Shown here piece by piece: positions 1-9,521 of a stretch of DNA of 64,000 bases. The notes beneath the pieces are model-generated. The model was not told where the DNA came from and ran no database searches. It saw only the letters and a program-made list of their open reading frames with translations. The translations under genes and the position numbers were made by a program. Source of the DNA: Flammeovirga agarivorans (GTDB lineage Bacteria; Bacteroidota; Bacteroidia; Cytophagales; Flammeovirgaceae); NCBI RefSeq assembly GCF_012641475.1, contig NZ_JABAIL010000013.1:1-64000 (forward strand), read 5' to 3'. The stretch's first letter is position 1, and each line of letters starts with the position of its first letter.

Positions 1-34
1 ATAGTAATAAGTTACAAACTTATGACATAAACAA

Positions 35-67
35 ATTCGTAGTGACACTGCGTTTAACACTACGAAT
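35..67. repeat. Inverted repeat upstream of the first gene
   Basis: Perfect 10-bp arms (35-44 and 58-67, ATTCGTAGTG / CACTACGAAT) around a 13-nt loop. It ends 13 nt before the start codon at 81. No T-run follows, so it is not a standard terminator. It could be a 5'-UTR hairpin, an operator, or the end of a gene lying before the window. Confidence 0.45.
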
Positions 68-80
68 AGAGTGAAATTTC

Positions 81-563
81 ATGAAAATTACAATGGATTT
101 GAAACACCAGAAAAATAACATTCTTAATTCTTTTATTGATGAAACTATCGAAAAAGGATATTGGGAAAACTTTAATGATATTCATATTGATGATATTGAT
201 GAAGAATATTCAAATAAAACATCATGGGTTGAAGGTGGGTTAAAATGCTTAAACGATACTAAAGGATACCTTGAGAAAGAATATAAGGATTTTACTTCTT
301 TCTTAATCATTCCATTAGAATCATATGTTACAAAAGTCGGTGTTAATTTTAAAGATGAAGAAACTTTAATTAGAGAATTAAGTTATACACCACCTTCGTT
401 GTATATATGTGAAAAAGGGTGGGATAATTTAAAACAGACATTAGATTATGGTATCCTATTACAAAATGATATAATAAAATTTAAGGACTTTATTTTTTAT
501 CATGTTGAATATAAAATTGATGGAGATTCTGAGTTCAGAAGATCAATTATTGTATGTTATTAA
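81..563 (+). CDS. Hypothetical protein, 160 aa
   Basis: I do not recognise this protein. It is acidic, Ile/Asp-rich, has no signal peptide or membrane segment, and is predicted to be cytoplasmic. The N-terminal third carries an unusual Asp/Ile-rich stretch around residues 33-43. It stands alone, with an inverted repeat just upstream and a strong terminator at 620-664, so it appears to be a single-gene transcript. Size and composition would fit the small accessory or immunity-type proteins common in Bacteroidota, but no motif proves that. Gene reality is supported by the start and terminator arrangement; function is unknown. Confidence 0.6.
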   Translation: MKITMDLKHQKNNILNSFIDETIEKGYWENFNDIHIDDIDEEYSNKTSWVEGGLKCLNDTKGYLEKEYKDFTSFLIIPLESYVTKVGVNFKDEETLIRELSYTPPSLYICEKGWDNLKQTLDYGILLQNDIIKFKDFIFYHVEYKIDGDSEFRRSIIVCY

Positions 564-619
564 ATAATACCTTAGGATTATATTCACATTTAAGTACTCA
601 AAAAACATAGATACAAAAA

Positions 620-664
620 ATCACCCCAATTGCTCTAATCCTATTACAGAACAATTGAGGTGAT
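620..664. terminator. Bidirectional intrinsic terminator
   Basis: Arms 620-632 and 652-664 pair over 13 positions with one mismatch. A T-run follows on the plus strand and an A-run precedes it, so it can serve both the 81-563 gene and the converging sulfatase gene. Confidence 0.8.
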
Positions 665-687
665 CTTTTTATTTAAGGAAGAGAGAA

Positions 688-2223
688 TTACATCTCAAAG
701 TACTTGGCAAGATAAGTATCATTAGATTCCTTCATCCAGTCTACTAAAGCATCTTTTAGTTCTTCAACCTTAGCTTTGTATTTTTTCTCATCAATCACAT
801 TTTCTAATTCCTTCGGATCTTTCTTCAGGTCATACAATGCATTTGGTCCTTCACTGTAGAAAACATATTTATACTGACCGTCTGTAATCATTCTACAGAC
901 ATAATCATTTTTATGTGGATAAGTTCTTTCACAAACATTGTATTTACGCCATGAAGTCTTCTTTTCATTTACCAAAGGTCTTAGAGATGCACCTTGTACT
1001 TGTTTTGGAATTTCAATGCCACAATAATCAAGAATGGTAGGCATAATATCGATAATACTCACTTGATGCGTATCTTTCACCATCTTCTTGTTTTGCGATT
1101 GTGGTGCCTTAATAATTAATGGAACGCGTACTAACTCATCGTAGAAGCCATCTAAACTTTTACCCATCGCTCCAAATCTACCTTGAATATCACCATGGTC
1201 AGAAGTAAAAATAATCAACGTATTGTCATATTGACCTGTCTCTTTTAAAGAAGCGATAATACGGCCTACTTCTTCATCCATGTATTTCACTTGAGACCTG
1301 TAGATAGCCAGATATTCTTTAATACCTTCTTCGCCTACCAATTTACCCAATCTTTGGGCATCCATATTGTTTGCGTTCGGGTGTACTTTGTCCACTTCGC
1401 TCATGTCTACCTTCATCTTATCTCTATCATACATGCTAAAATAAGGTTCAGGCATGGCCCATGGAATATGTGGAGGATGGTAGCTGACAGTGATCATCCA
1501 AGGTTCTCCTTTTTTAGCTTTTACCGTTCGAATTGCTTCATTTGTAATCGAAGTATGCGGTAGTAATTCTACCGGAATAGAAGTTTCTCCAGTAGCTAAA
1601 ATCCCTTTATGTTTCCATTTTGTTGCTTCTGTCGCTTCTGCTGCTTCTTTATATACTTTACTTTGATACAGCGGATATCCCCAAAGTTCTTTGTCAGATG
1701 GTTTCGGGTTGATCTTTGCCATTCCATCAACTAATTTTTGCTTGTAGTTTTTGCTCGCTTCATAAGAATGTGATTGACCTTTTAACAAACTACCTTTGTA
1801 ACATTTCAATTCCTTTTTCTTACCGATATGCCACTTACCATAATGACCTGTAAAGTACCCTTCATCGTATAAAATATTTTCCGTTAAAAGGTATTCAATT
1901 TCCTCCACACCATGCTGTTTGTATTTGGCATTGGGTTTAGTCATTAAATTATTAATAATCGTATTACTGTGTGGGTACATTCCAGTAACAAATGTTCCTC
2001 TTGCAGGAGAACATGAAGGAGTTGTCACGATAGCATTACTGAAATATGCTCCATTATCTGCCAGTGCATTCAGGTTGGGTGTATCAAAACCTTTATCTAC
2101 AAACTCAAGACCGTACCAAACATGTTGATCCGTCTGAATAAATAATACATTAGGTTTCTCTTGCCCAAAAGCATTCATAGCTAGTAAGCCAACTAAAAAT
2201 GCAATAAGTAATCTCTCTTTCAT
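688..2223 (-). CDS. Secreted S1-family sulfatase
   Basis: Hydrolyses sulfate esters, probably on sulfated algal or host polysaccharides, after export to the periplasm or surface. An N-terminal signal peptide (residues 1-20, ending AFG) precedes a type I sulfatase fold. The formylglycine signature C-S-P-A-R starts at Cys71, so the catalytic Cys can be converted to formylglycine. Metal-binding Asp residues are seen near residue 32 (QTDQH) and in the later TSDHGD motif. At 511 aa it is full length. It is divergent from a second sulfatase at 2709. No SusC/SusD pair or sulfatase-maturing enzyme lies in the window, so the substrate cannot be named. The Cys-type signature implies maturation by an anSME- or FGE-type enzyme encoded elsewhere. 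Confidence 0.93.
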   Translation of the reverse strand: MKERLLIAFLVGLLAMNAFGQEKPNVLFIQTDQHVWYGLEFVDKGFDTPNLNALADNGAYFSNAIVTTPSCSPARGTFVTGMYPHSNTIINNLMTKPNAKYKQHGVEEIEYLLTENILYDEGYFTGHYGKWHIGKKKELKCYKGSLLKGQSHSYEASKNYKQKLVDGMAKINPKPSDKELWGYPLYQSKVYKEAAEATEATKWKHKGILATGETSIPVELLPHTSITNEAIRTVKAKKGEPWMITVSYHPPHIPWAMPEPYFSMYDRDKMKVDMSEVDKVHPNANNMDAQRLGKLVGEEGIKEYLAIYRSQVKYMDEEVGRIIASLKETGQYDNTLIIFTSDHGDIQGRFGAMGKSLDGFYDELVRVPLIIKAPQSQNKKMVKDTHQVSIIDIMPTILDYCGIEIPKQVQGASLRPLVNEKKTSWRKYNVCERTYPHKNDYVCRMITDGQYKYVFYSEGPNALYDLKKDPKELENVIDEKKYKAKVEELKDALVDWMKESNDTYLAKYFEM

Positions 2224-2708
2224 CTGTAAAAAATTTACCTTTTAAATAAAAAGGGTAGTAGATAATAATTTCATTTCTAAACTCTCCTAAAAGTAGTTAT
2301 GGATCAAAATTAAGAACCGTAGTTATGGAATGGGTTTAATGTTGTATCAAACTGATTTAATATTTGAGCAATGAAGAGATTTTACTACTCTTTTACAATA
2401 AAAGTATACCTCAAAACCATCATGTGTTTTCCTTTTTGTCTGAAGAATCAGGAAGTAGCATAGCTTATTAGAGAAATACTGATTTAAAGTTGGTGTAAAA
2501 AAAACTACCCTTCGGAGGAAAAATCTCTTTATGTCATTACATATAAATCAAATATCGTCATTTTATAACACAACCTTATCAATTCAATAGCACAAAATAA
2601 GCGATAGTGAAATTGTTAGTTAGAAGTTTCTTTTTTATCAAAAATGTGAGAAGCTCTATTGATATTGTATTACAATGATGTGGAAACATAAATGAATTAT
2701 TACTTGAA
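2224..2708. promoter_or_regulatory. Divergent sulfatase intergenic region with direct repeats
   Basis: This 485-bp AT-rich gap separates the starts of two divergent sulfatase genes and holds no convincing ORF. An 11-bp direct repeat, GTAGTTATGGA, occurs at 2293-2303 and 2319-2329, 26 bp apart. Such spacing is close to two and a half helical turns and could be a pair of regulator sites. I found no exact TAnnTTTG promoter element here. Confidence 0.4.
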
Positions 2709-4133
2709 ATGAAAAAAAATATTCTTCTTGCAGCCTCACTGTTATCAGTGATGACTTTCTTTTCTTATACTTCCATAGAGAAGAAGAAACCCAAAAAGCC
2801 GAATGTAATCGTAGTCTTAGTCGATGACCTAGGATATAAGGATGTTGGTTTTAATGGTAGTAAAGAAATCCCTACACCTAATATTGACAGAATTGCTCAT
2901 GAAGGGGTGAAGTTTACGAATGGATATGTATCGTATGCAGTTTGTGGTCCTTCAAGAGCAGGGTTGATTACAGGAAGATACCAAGACCGCTTTGGTTCAG
3001 GAAGAAATCCTCTTTGGGCTCCAAATGATATTGATCAAGGGTTAAGTGTCGACGAAGAAACTATTGCAGACGTTTTAGGAAGAGAAGGCTACAAAAGTAT
3101 GGCATTAGGTAAATGGCACTTGGGAGCACATGAGAAACTGAGACCTTTGAAAAGAGGATTTGATGAGTTTTATGGTTTCCTGACGGGTGGCCATAAATAT
3201 TTCCCTGAAGAATGGATCTTAAATGATATCTCTGAAATCAAACAACATAGTGATGCTTACAAAACAAAGTTGTTGCATAATAATACTAGGGTAGATGAGA
3301 AAGAATATTTAACGGATGCACTATCTAGAGAAGCTGTTCGCTTTGTAGATGAAAATTCAGATAAGCCATTTTTTATGTATTTAGCATACAATGCTCCACA
3401 TGCTCCTTTACAAGCTACGCCAAAATACCTTAAACGTTTTTCTCATATTGAGAACAAAAAGAGAAAAACTTATTGTGCTATGGTTTCTGCTGTAGATGAT
3501 GGTGTAGGTTTACTTTTAGATAAATTGGATGAAAAAGGAATAGCTGACAATACGATCGTTATTTTCTTATCAGACAACGGAGGGACTCCAAAGATTACAG
3601 CAGATAATGCTCCTCTAAGAGGTCATAAAGGTAATTTATTCGAAGGTGGTATTCGTGTTCCATTTGCTATGCGATGGCCAAATATGATTGCCAAGAATTC
3701 CGTTTATGAGCGCCCAGTTATTTCTTTGGATATTATGGCAACTGCAGTAGAATATGCGAATGCTAAACCAAAAAAACAATTGGATGGGGTAAACATTGTC
3801 CCTTATATCACAAAGGAAAAGCAAGGAGATCCGCATCAGTCTCTACGTTGGAGAAGTTTTGATAAGAAAACCTACACGGTACGTATGGGTGATATGAAAT
3901 ATATCCGTCTTTACAACAGAAAGACAAATAAGACGAGACAAGAATTTTATGACCTTTCTAAAGATATTTCAGAATCAGACAATTTAACATTACCCAAAGA
4001 GCAGAAAAAAGAGTTGCAAAAGGAATACGATCAGTGGGTAGAGCAGATGGTTGTACCCAAGTATCTAGGACTTTTACAAGATAAAAAATACTCAGAGTTA
4101 AATCCTGACCGATTTAATGTTCTTGCGTATTAA
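2709..4133 (+). CDS. Secreted S1-family sulfatase (arylsulfatase-like)
   Basis: A second exported sulfatase, 474 aa. A signal peptide at residues 1-20 precedes the classic N-terminal metal site VDDLGY (Asp39, Asp40). The formylglycine signature C-G-P-S-R begins at Cys79, and GKWHLG (Lys and His that bind the sulfate) and SDNGG follow in the expected order. This organisation is that of arylsulfatase A-like or N-acetylgalactosamine-6-sulfatase-like enzymes, although the exact sugar cannot be read from sequence. It is divergent from the other sulfatase, and a hairpin at 4168-4194 closes the transcript. The two proteins differ strongly in the C-terminal half, so they probably act on different sulfate positions. 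Confidence 0.93.
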   Translation: MKKNILLAASLLSVMTFFSYTSIEKKKPKKPNVIVVLVDDLGYKDVGFNGSKEIPTPNIDRIAHEGVKFTNGYVSYAVCGPSRAGLITGRYQDRFGSGRNPLWAPNDIDQGLSVDEETIADVLGREGYKSMALGKWHLGAHEKLRPLKRGFDEFYGFLTGGHKYFPEEWILNDISEIKQHSDAYKTKLLHNNTRVDEKEYLTDALSREAVRFVDENSDKPFFMYLAYNAPHAPLQATPKYLKRFSHIENKKRKTYCAMVSAVDDGVGLLLDKLDEKGIADNTIVIFLSDNGGTPKITADNAPLRGHKGNLFEGGIRVPFAMRWPNMIAKNSVYERPVISLDIMATAVEYANAKPKKQLDGVNIVPYITKEKQGDPHQSLRWRSFDKKTYTVRMGDMKYIRLYNRKTNKTRQEFYDLSKDISESDNLTLPKEQKKELQKEYDQWVEQMVVPKYLGLLQDKKYSELNPDRFNVLAY

Positions 4134-4167
4134 AGATCCAACGTTATATCAATTCACCTAAATAAAA

Positions 4168-4194
4168 AGACCTACTCTTAATAAGGGTAGGTCT
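4168..4194. terminator. Terminator hairpin after sulfatase
   Basis: Arms 4168-4179 and 4183-4194 pair over 12 bp with one wobble and a 3-nt loop. The T-run on the plus strand is short and interrupted; on the minus strand it is TCTTTTTATTT. Confidence 0.6.
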
Positions 4195-4380
4195 CTTTGT
4201 ATCTATTTTATGTCAGTTTATTGTTCTTTAGTCATTTGTAAAACACCAATAAATTGATTTTCAATAGTAAAATCGATAAGCCATTAAACTATGCAGACTA
4301 TTATTATTTAGAGGCTTTATTGAGAAAAAAGGAATATGATATGAATGATAAATTGGCTTTTGTTATTGATTAGCTGATAA

Positions 4381-4418
4381 AAATAAAAAGGGTAGTTTTT
4401 AAGCTGCCCTTTTTATTT
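4381..4418. terminator. Bidirectional terminator, overlaps a stop codon
   Basis: Arms 4381-4395 and 4404-4418 pair over 15 bp with one wobble and an 8-nt loop. The hairpin includes A- and T-rich ends typical of bidirectional terminators. The last codons of the minus-strand gene at 4413 lie inside the right arm. Confidence 0.7.
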
Positions 4419-4883
4419 ATGGTATTGAATACTACCATTTCTCTTATATCTATTAATTATAGATTCCGATTTTATAGTTGATTCTTTATTGATGTAAACA
4501 GATTTTGATACATCATCTATATTAATTACCGAAGTATAAATAAGCTTTTCACTTAATGATGAAAGGACTTCAAGCACTAGAATTTCACTATCTAATTGAG
4601 CTTTTTCGAGTTGAATTGAAAATGTTCCTTGTAAATTGGAATATCCACAAGTAAGCAATTCCAGCTTATCATTGTTTGGCTTTAATACTTCTATATGATA
4701 AAGAGTAGGTTCTTCTGTTTCTATCGATCCTGATAACTTTATTCGTTCAACTTTTTCGGTAAGACTAACTATTTTAATCTGCTTCTTTTGGTTGATATTT
4801 TGTTTTACCAAGTAAGAAAAAAGTACTAAGGTAAAACAGAATAATACCCCCAGAAAGAATAGTTTTTTAAAGGGGTGTTTCAT
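4413..4883 (-). CDS. Hypothetical membrane-anchored protein, 156 aa
   Basis: Not recognised. One N-terminal transmembrane segment (about residues 8-27) is preceded by Lys residues, giving an N-in topology with a roughly 130-residue extracytoplasmic domain. That domain is rich in beta-strand-forming residues and has one Cys (LLTCGYSNLQG), recalling small carboxypeptidase-regulatory or transthyretin-like sandwiches, but the match is too weak to call. It lies downstream of cydB on the same strand with a 106-nt gap and could be read through from cydAB. A hairpin overlaps its stop codon. Confidence 0.55.
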   Translation of the reverse strand: MKHPFKKLFFLGVLFCFTLVLFSYLVKQNINQKKQIKIVSLTEKVERIKLSGSIETEEPTLYHIEVLKPNNDKLELLTCGYSNLQGTFSIQLEKAQLDSEILVLEVLSSLSEKLIYTSVINIDDVSKSVYINKESTIKSESIINRYKRNGSIQYHK

Positions 4884-4989
4884 ATTTGCTGATCACTAAT
4901 AATTTATATCACAAAATTAAATCGTATTTATCAGCAAACCTTTCAAATTTCAATTCAAAACTATCAAAAAACAGTTATTTATACTAAAA

Positions 4990-6027
4990 TTAATAGGAGT
5001 GTTCATCAAGTTTCACTTTACCCCAGAATACTCTATATACAATAAATGTGTAAGTCAATACTAAAGGCGTACCTATTGCCGCAATAGTTAACATCAATTC
5101 TAGACCTTTTTCTGAAGCAGCAGCATTATAGATAGTCAGACTATTTGCCGGATCATTGGTAGCAATTAATAAAGAAGGATATAATTGAATAGCTACCATT
5201 ATTAATAACAGGCTAAAGGTGAGTGATGAAAATACAAAAGCCGATAAATATTTCTGTTTTTTAGCTAACCTTGGAATATTGGCAATACTTAAAACAGCCA
5301 ATACAGGTAGTATAAATAACTCAGGATATTCTTTAAACCTTTCTGCCAAATGAGGTAAGAAGATTAAAGTATACAAACTCATGATAATGTACATGATGAT
5401 AAAACCAATCATACACTTTTCTAACATCTGAACGACATGATCAAATAATTTACCTTCTGTTTTTAAAGAAAGGTAGATTGCTCCATGCATCATCATCATA
5501 GCTAAAGTAGTTAGCCCTACAATAATAGAATAGGGGTTCAAAAACATCCATAAGTTTGGTTCAATGGCATCAAAATTCTCATCCAAAGGAAAACCTTGTA
5601 AGACATTACCTAATACCACCCCTAACAGAAAAGCGATCATTGCACTTGAAATAGAGTAGGACACATCCCACATACTTCTCCACCATTTCATAGGTTCTTT
5701 ACTTCTAAATTCTATTGAAATAGCTCTAAGAATTATAAACCAAATAAATAACATAAATGGTATGTACATGGCTGAGAATAATGTCGCATAGAAAACAGGG
5801 AAACCAGCAAATAGAGTTCCTCCTCCAATCACAAGCCATACTTCATTACCATCCCAGACTGGACCAACAGCATTTAATGCTATTCGTCTACTTTTATCAT
5901 TATTGATAAATAAGTGCATAGCACCTGCTCCTAAATCGAAACCATCTAAGATTCCATATCCTGAAAATAATGCCCCTACTACAAGATACCAGAGCGTAGG
6001 GTAATCTAATCCTAAAAATGTCTCCAT
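4990..6027 (-). CDS. cydB: Cytochrome bd ubiquinol oxidase subunit II
   Basis: Subunit II of the cytochrome bd quinol oxidase, an inner-membrane complex that reduces O2 to water with high affinity. The 345-aa protein is all alpha-helical membrane segments and begins with the family pattern of a Trp-rich first helix followed by GFDLGAGAMHLF. The sequence GPVWDGNEVWLVIGGGTLFAGFP is a hallmark of CydB. It starts 2 nt after the cydA stop codon, so the two are translationally linked. No cydX-like small subunit or cydDC transporter is visible beside it. Confidence 0.95.
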   Translation of the reverse strand: METFLGLDYPTLWYLVVGALFSGYGILDGFDLGAGAMHLFINNDKSRRIALNAVGPVWDGNEVWLVIGGGTLFAGFPVFYATLFSAMYIPFMLFIWFIILRAISIEFRSKEPMKWWRSMWDVSYSISSAMIAFLLGVVLGNVLQGFPLDENFDAIEPNLWMFLNPYSIIVGLTTLAMMMMHGAIYLSLKTEGKLFDHVVQMLEKCMIGFIIMYIIMSLYTLIFLPHLAERFKEYPELFILPVLAVLSIANIPRLAKKQKYLSAFVFSSLTFSLLLIMVAIQLYPSLLIATNDPANSLTIYNAAASEKGLELMLTIAAIGTPLVLTYTFIVYRVFWGKVKLDEHSY

Positions 6028-6029
6028 AA

Positions 6030-7409
6030 TTAATCTTTTGAGTAGAAGTTATTAATGTCTTTTTGATGTATTCTATGATCGATCAATTCACTATCATCTG
6101 GACCATGTTTGATTTTCTTATTCAATAGGTAAATAAATAAGGCAAACAATAATGTATAGATGAAGGTAAACATGATCAATGAAAACAATACTTGTTCTGC
6201 TCTAACAGACCTTGATAAGGCATCTGAAGTTCTCAATAAACCATAAACCACCCATGGTTGACGCCCCATTTCGGCTGCAAACCAACCAAATTGATTCGCT
6301 AATTGAGGTAAGATCACTGCAAAAACAAAAATCCATAAGAGCCATTTATGATTGTATAATTGATTCTTCCATAGTAAAAAGGAGCCTATTAAGGACAATC
6401 CTATGAGCATCATTCCAATGCCTACCATCAGATGATAAAATTGAAATATGGCATTTATCTGTGTCGGTTGATCATTTTCATCAAAAGCATCAAGACCTTT
6501 CACTCGGGTATCAAAGTTTTGATACAACAGGAAAGACAACCCTCCTGGCACTTTAATACCATAGACTTCTTTACTTTCTTGATCTACCCAACCAAATAAA
6601 TACAAATCAGCGGGGTCCTCAGAATGATAATGTCCTTCGAATGCGGCTAATTTTGCGGGTTGATTTTCTGCAACTCCGTCAGCAGAAAGGTGCCCCAAGA
6701 ATAATTGAACTAAGGAGAAAACAGTAGCAGCTGCAAGGCCAATTTTTATACCTAGTTTAGAAATCTCTTCGTGTCTATCTCTTACTAAGTAATAGGCATG
6801 TACACTTATAAATAAGAATGCTCCAGCTAAAAAAGCTCCGACCCACACATGAAGAATACGTTCAACACTAGAAGGGTTAAATACCATTGCCCAGAAGTCA
6901 GTGATTTCTGCTCTAGCTTCCATACCTTCTCCAACTATATGATAACCAGCAGGTGTTTGCTGCCAACTATTTGCGACCACAATCCAAATGGCAGAGAACA
7001 TAGAACCAAGAAAAACACCCACTGTGGCGAAAAAGTGAGTGATAGGTTTTACTTTATTCCAACCAAAAAGTAATATTCCAAGGAAGCTACTTTCTAAAGC
7101 AAAAGCGAAAATACCTTCGGCAGCAAGTGCAGAACCGAAAATATCACCTACATACCTAGAATAGGTGGCCCAGTTTGTCCCAAACTCAAACTCCATAACG
7201 ATACCGGTAGCTACACCAATACCAAAAGTAAGTGCAAATATTTTGGTCCAAAATCTAGTGAGAATTTCATAATTTTTGATTCCTGTTTTTAGGAACATGC
7301 CTTCTGAGATGACCAGCATCAAACCGATACCTATACTCAATGGGGGATAGATATAATGAAAGGATACTGTAAAGGCGAATTGAATACGAGATAATATTTC
7401 TACATCCAT
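6030..7409 (-). CDS. cydA: Cytochrome bd ubiquinol oxidase subunit I
   Basis: Haem-bearing subunit of cytochrome bd oxidase. Probable haem ligands are present: His18 (YPP follows), His187 (ILHVWVGAF) and Met328 (HLMVGIG), matching the known b595/d and b558 ligands. The quinol-binding region carries the conserved GRQPW motif at 382-386. At 459 aa it is shorter than the E. coli protein (522 aa), placing it with the short Q-loop class. First gene of the cydAB operon; about 220 bp separate it from the divergent DUF6377 regulator gene. The oxidase supports respiration at low oxygen and resists nitrosative and peroxide stress. Confidence 0.95.
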   Translation of the reverse strand: MDVEILSRIQFAFTVSFHYIYPPLSIGIGLMLVISEGMFLKTGIKNYEILTRFWTKIFALTFGIGVATGIVMEFEFGTNWATYSRYVGDIFGSALAAEGIFAFALESSFLGILLFGWNKVKPITHFFATVGVFLGSMFSAIWIVVANSWQQTPAGYHIVGEGMEARAEITDFWAMVFNPSSVERILHVWVGAFLAGAFLFISVHAYYLVRDRHEEISKLGIKIGLAAATVFSLVQLFLGHLSADGVAENQPAKLAAFEGHYHSEDPADLYLFGWVDQESKEVYGIKVPGGLSFLLYQNFDTRVKGLDAFDENDQPTQINAIFQFYHLMVGIGMMLIGLSLIGSFLLWKNQLYNHKWLLWIFVFAVILPQLANQFGWFAAEMGRQPWVVYGLLRTSDALSRSVRAEQVLFSLIMFTFIYTLLFALFIYLLNKKIKHGPDDSELIDHRIHQKDINNFYSKD

Positions 7410-7628
7410 AATTGGTTTGGAGCGTAGTTATAGTTAAATAGATTATTTTATAAAGTTAAATTCAAAAATCTAACATACAAAAGACTATTTGTAGATTGTT
7501 ATTGTTTCTTGTTTAATCATTATTCTTTGATGAATAAATGCTGTTTATATAAGTGATTTTTTGAAATGTATTACAACATTAATATCATGAACTAAGATTA
7601 GTTATCTTGCAGCATTAACCTAGCACAT

Positions 7629-9287
7629 ATGGATCGATTTAAATATATAATCACTTTAGTTTTTTTCTGTATTCCTATACTATGTTGGTCTAATGATGAA
7701 TTAGAGGATCTATTTCTTCAATTGGATGAAATTATTCAGCAGATCCCTAGTTTAGATCAGAAAAAGGAAGAAAAAATTAAGAGCTTAAAAGAGGCATTAG
7801 CGCTTAACGAGAATTCATTGAAAGAAAAGTACTTTCTAGCAGAAGAACTCTTTTTGGCATATGAGTTTTATAAATTTAAAGAGGCGATACACTATGCTTT
7901 CCTTCAAAGAAAATTGGCAAGAGAATTAAATGATCAAGATTTAATAAATAGAAGTAATCTTAATCTATCAATCCTACTTATCAATTCAGGAAGCTACGAA
8001 GAACCTGCCACAATTATGCAAAAGATCGACCGACAATCACTTAATGATGATCGATGGAAACAGTATTATGAGACGCAAAAAACATTATACAATCAATTAT
8101 TTGCTTACACTCCAACCATAGAACTAAAAGAGGTCTACTTGAAAAAGTACCTTAGTTATTGTGATACCTTATTGAACCTTGTCTCTGAGAATTCAGATAG
8201 CTATTTAGATATTAAAGAGACTTTTGCTTTAGATAAAAGAAATCTATTAGATGCTAGAAAAATAAGTTCACTCCGTTTATCGAGAACTAGTATAGGAGAG
8301 AGGGTTTACTCAAAAGCTGCCTACATGCGGTCGCTCACCTATGAGTTAGAACATGATGATTTAAACCAAAAAAAATACTTAATACTATCCGCCATTTCTG
8401 ATATTAAGGGGAATATTAAAGACAATGCCTCTATAGCTTCTCTAGCACTAAAATTATACAACGAAAATGAGATAGAACTTGCTTATAAATATATACATGT
8501 TGCTAATGAAGATGCATTGTTTTTTGGTTCGAAATTAAGAGCCATCCAATTGGGTAACGTTATGCCATTAATTTCAAAATCGTATGAAGCCCAATTGCAA
8601 GAAAAAAATAATATACTGCAATTGTATACGATCTTAATTAGTGGTTTAATCATCATAGCTCTTGCTGCTGTTTTCTTTAGTCTTCAACAATTAAAAAAGT
8701 CTAGAGTCGCAGGAAAAGAATTAGAATCCACAAATCATGAATTGGGCGATGCTGTTGAAAACCTCTCAAAAGCAAATTCACAACTTAGACAACTGAGTAT
8801 AGATTTGAAAAACACATCACATATAAAAGAAGTCTACCTCGGTGAATTCCTAAAAATATGCTCTGATTATATCGACAAACTTGAACATCAGAATATACAC
8901 GCTCAAAAAATGTTAGTCGGAAGAAAGTATTCTAAATTTCTTGAAGAGTTAAAAAATCAAGATGTTCGTAAAACCGAAATGAAAGATTTTTATCAGAATT
9001 TTGATCAGACATTTCTGTCCATTTACCCCAATTTTATTGAGCAGATAAATGATCTTATCGATGAAAGTGCTCCTGTTATTGTAAAACAAAAAAGTCTTCT
9101 AAATACTGAATTAAGAGTTTTTGCTTTTATCAGATTGGGAATTTCTGATTCACATAAGATAGCTAAGTTATTAGGAACGTCCGTTACAACGATATATAAT
9201 TATAGAGTTAAGCTCAGAAATAAAGCTAGAGGAGATAGAGATCTTTTTGAGGAACAAGTGATGGAAATTGGCAATAGTGAAGACTAG
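7629..9287 (+). CDS. DUF6377 membrane-bound transcriptional regulator
   Basis: A Bacteroidota-type sensor-regulator in one chain, 552 aa. A signal peptide (residues 1-20) leads into a periplasmic alpha-helical TPR-like region (about 25-325), a transmembrane helix (about 331-352), a cytoplasmic coiled coil, and a DUF6377 C-terminal region. The latter ends in a LuxR-like helix-turn-helix (about 506-532, KIAKLLGTSVTTIYNYR). Members of this class often sit next to polysaccharide-utilisation genes. Here the next gene is a GH30 glycosidase, 234 bp downstream on the same strand, which is its most likely target. The start at 7629 is supported by the signal peptide and a TATCTTGC sequence 19 nt upstream resembling a -7 element. 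Confidence 0.85.
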   Translation: MDRFKYIITLVFFCIPILCWSNDELEDLFLQLDEIIQQIPSLDQKKEEKIKSLKEALALNENSLKEKYFLAEELFLAYEFYKFKEAIHYAFLQRKLARELNDQDLINRSNLNLSILLINSGSYEEPATIMQKIDRQSLNDDRWKQYYETQKTLYNQLFAYTPTIELKEVYLKKYLSYCDTLLNLVSENSDSYLDIKETFALDKRNLLDARKISSLRLSRTSIGERVYSKAAYMRSLTYELEHDDLNQKKYLILSAISDIKGNIKDNASIASLALKLYNENEIELAYKYIHVANEDALFFGSKLRAIQLGNVMPLISKSYEAQLQEKNNILQLYTILISGLIIIALAAVFFSLQQLKKSRVAGKELESTNHELGDAVENLSKANSQLRQLSIDLKNTSHIKEVYLGEFLKICSDYIDKLEHQNIHAQKMLVGRKYSKFLEELKNQDVRKTEMKDFYQNFDQTFLSIYPNFIEQINDLIDESAPVIVKQKSLLNTELRVFAFIRLGISDSHKIAKLLGTSVTTIYNYRVKLRNKARGDRDLFEEQVMEIGNSED

Positions 9288-9298
9288 AAAATTAGATT

Positions 9299-9333
9299 TT
9301 AGTAGTTATTTTAAATATAAAAATCACTACTAA
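9299..9333. repeat. Hairpin downstream of the DUF6377 gene
   Basis: Arms TTAGTAGT (9299-9306) and ACTACTAA (9326-9333) are perfect. The stem is extended by ATTTT/AAAAT after a single mismatch, leaving a 7-nt loop. It lies 12 nt after the stop codon. The T-tract is weak, so it may be a poor terminator or a mirror of ACTACT-type sites found again near 9390-9480 before the GH30 gene. Confidence 0.45.
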
Positions 9334-9521
9334 TTTCATGTGTTGAAAATTATATATAACACTGTATATCAATATATTAATTTAACTAATTCACTACTAA
9401 AATACTACTCAAGCTTTACTTCGCTTTAAATTCCTTGTTGTTTTGTCTTGTCATCAGATAGTTCAATAACTATTACTACCTATGGCAAGAAAGTATTTAC
9501 AATTTTGACAAGGAATAAAGT

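Noticed and set aside
35-67. Possible integron attC site
   Set aside because: The core-site pattern GTTRRRY is not met, there is no integrase gene and no second site.
688-4133. The two sulfatases as part of a full sulfated-polysaccharide utilisation locus
   Set aside because: No SusC/SusD pair, glycoside hydrolase or polysaccharide lyase lies next to them within the window.
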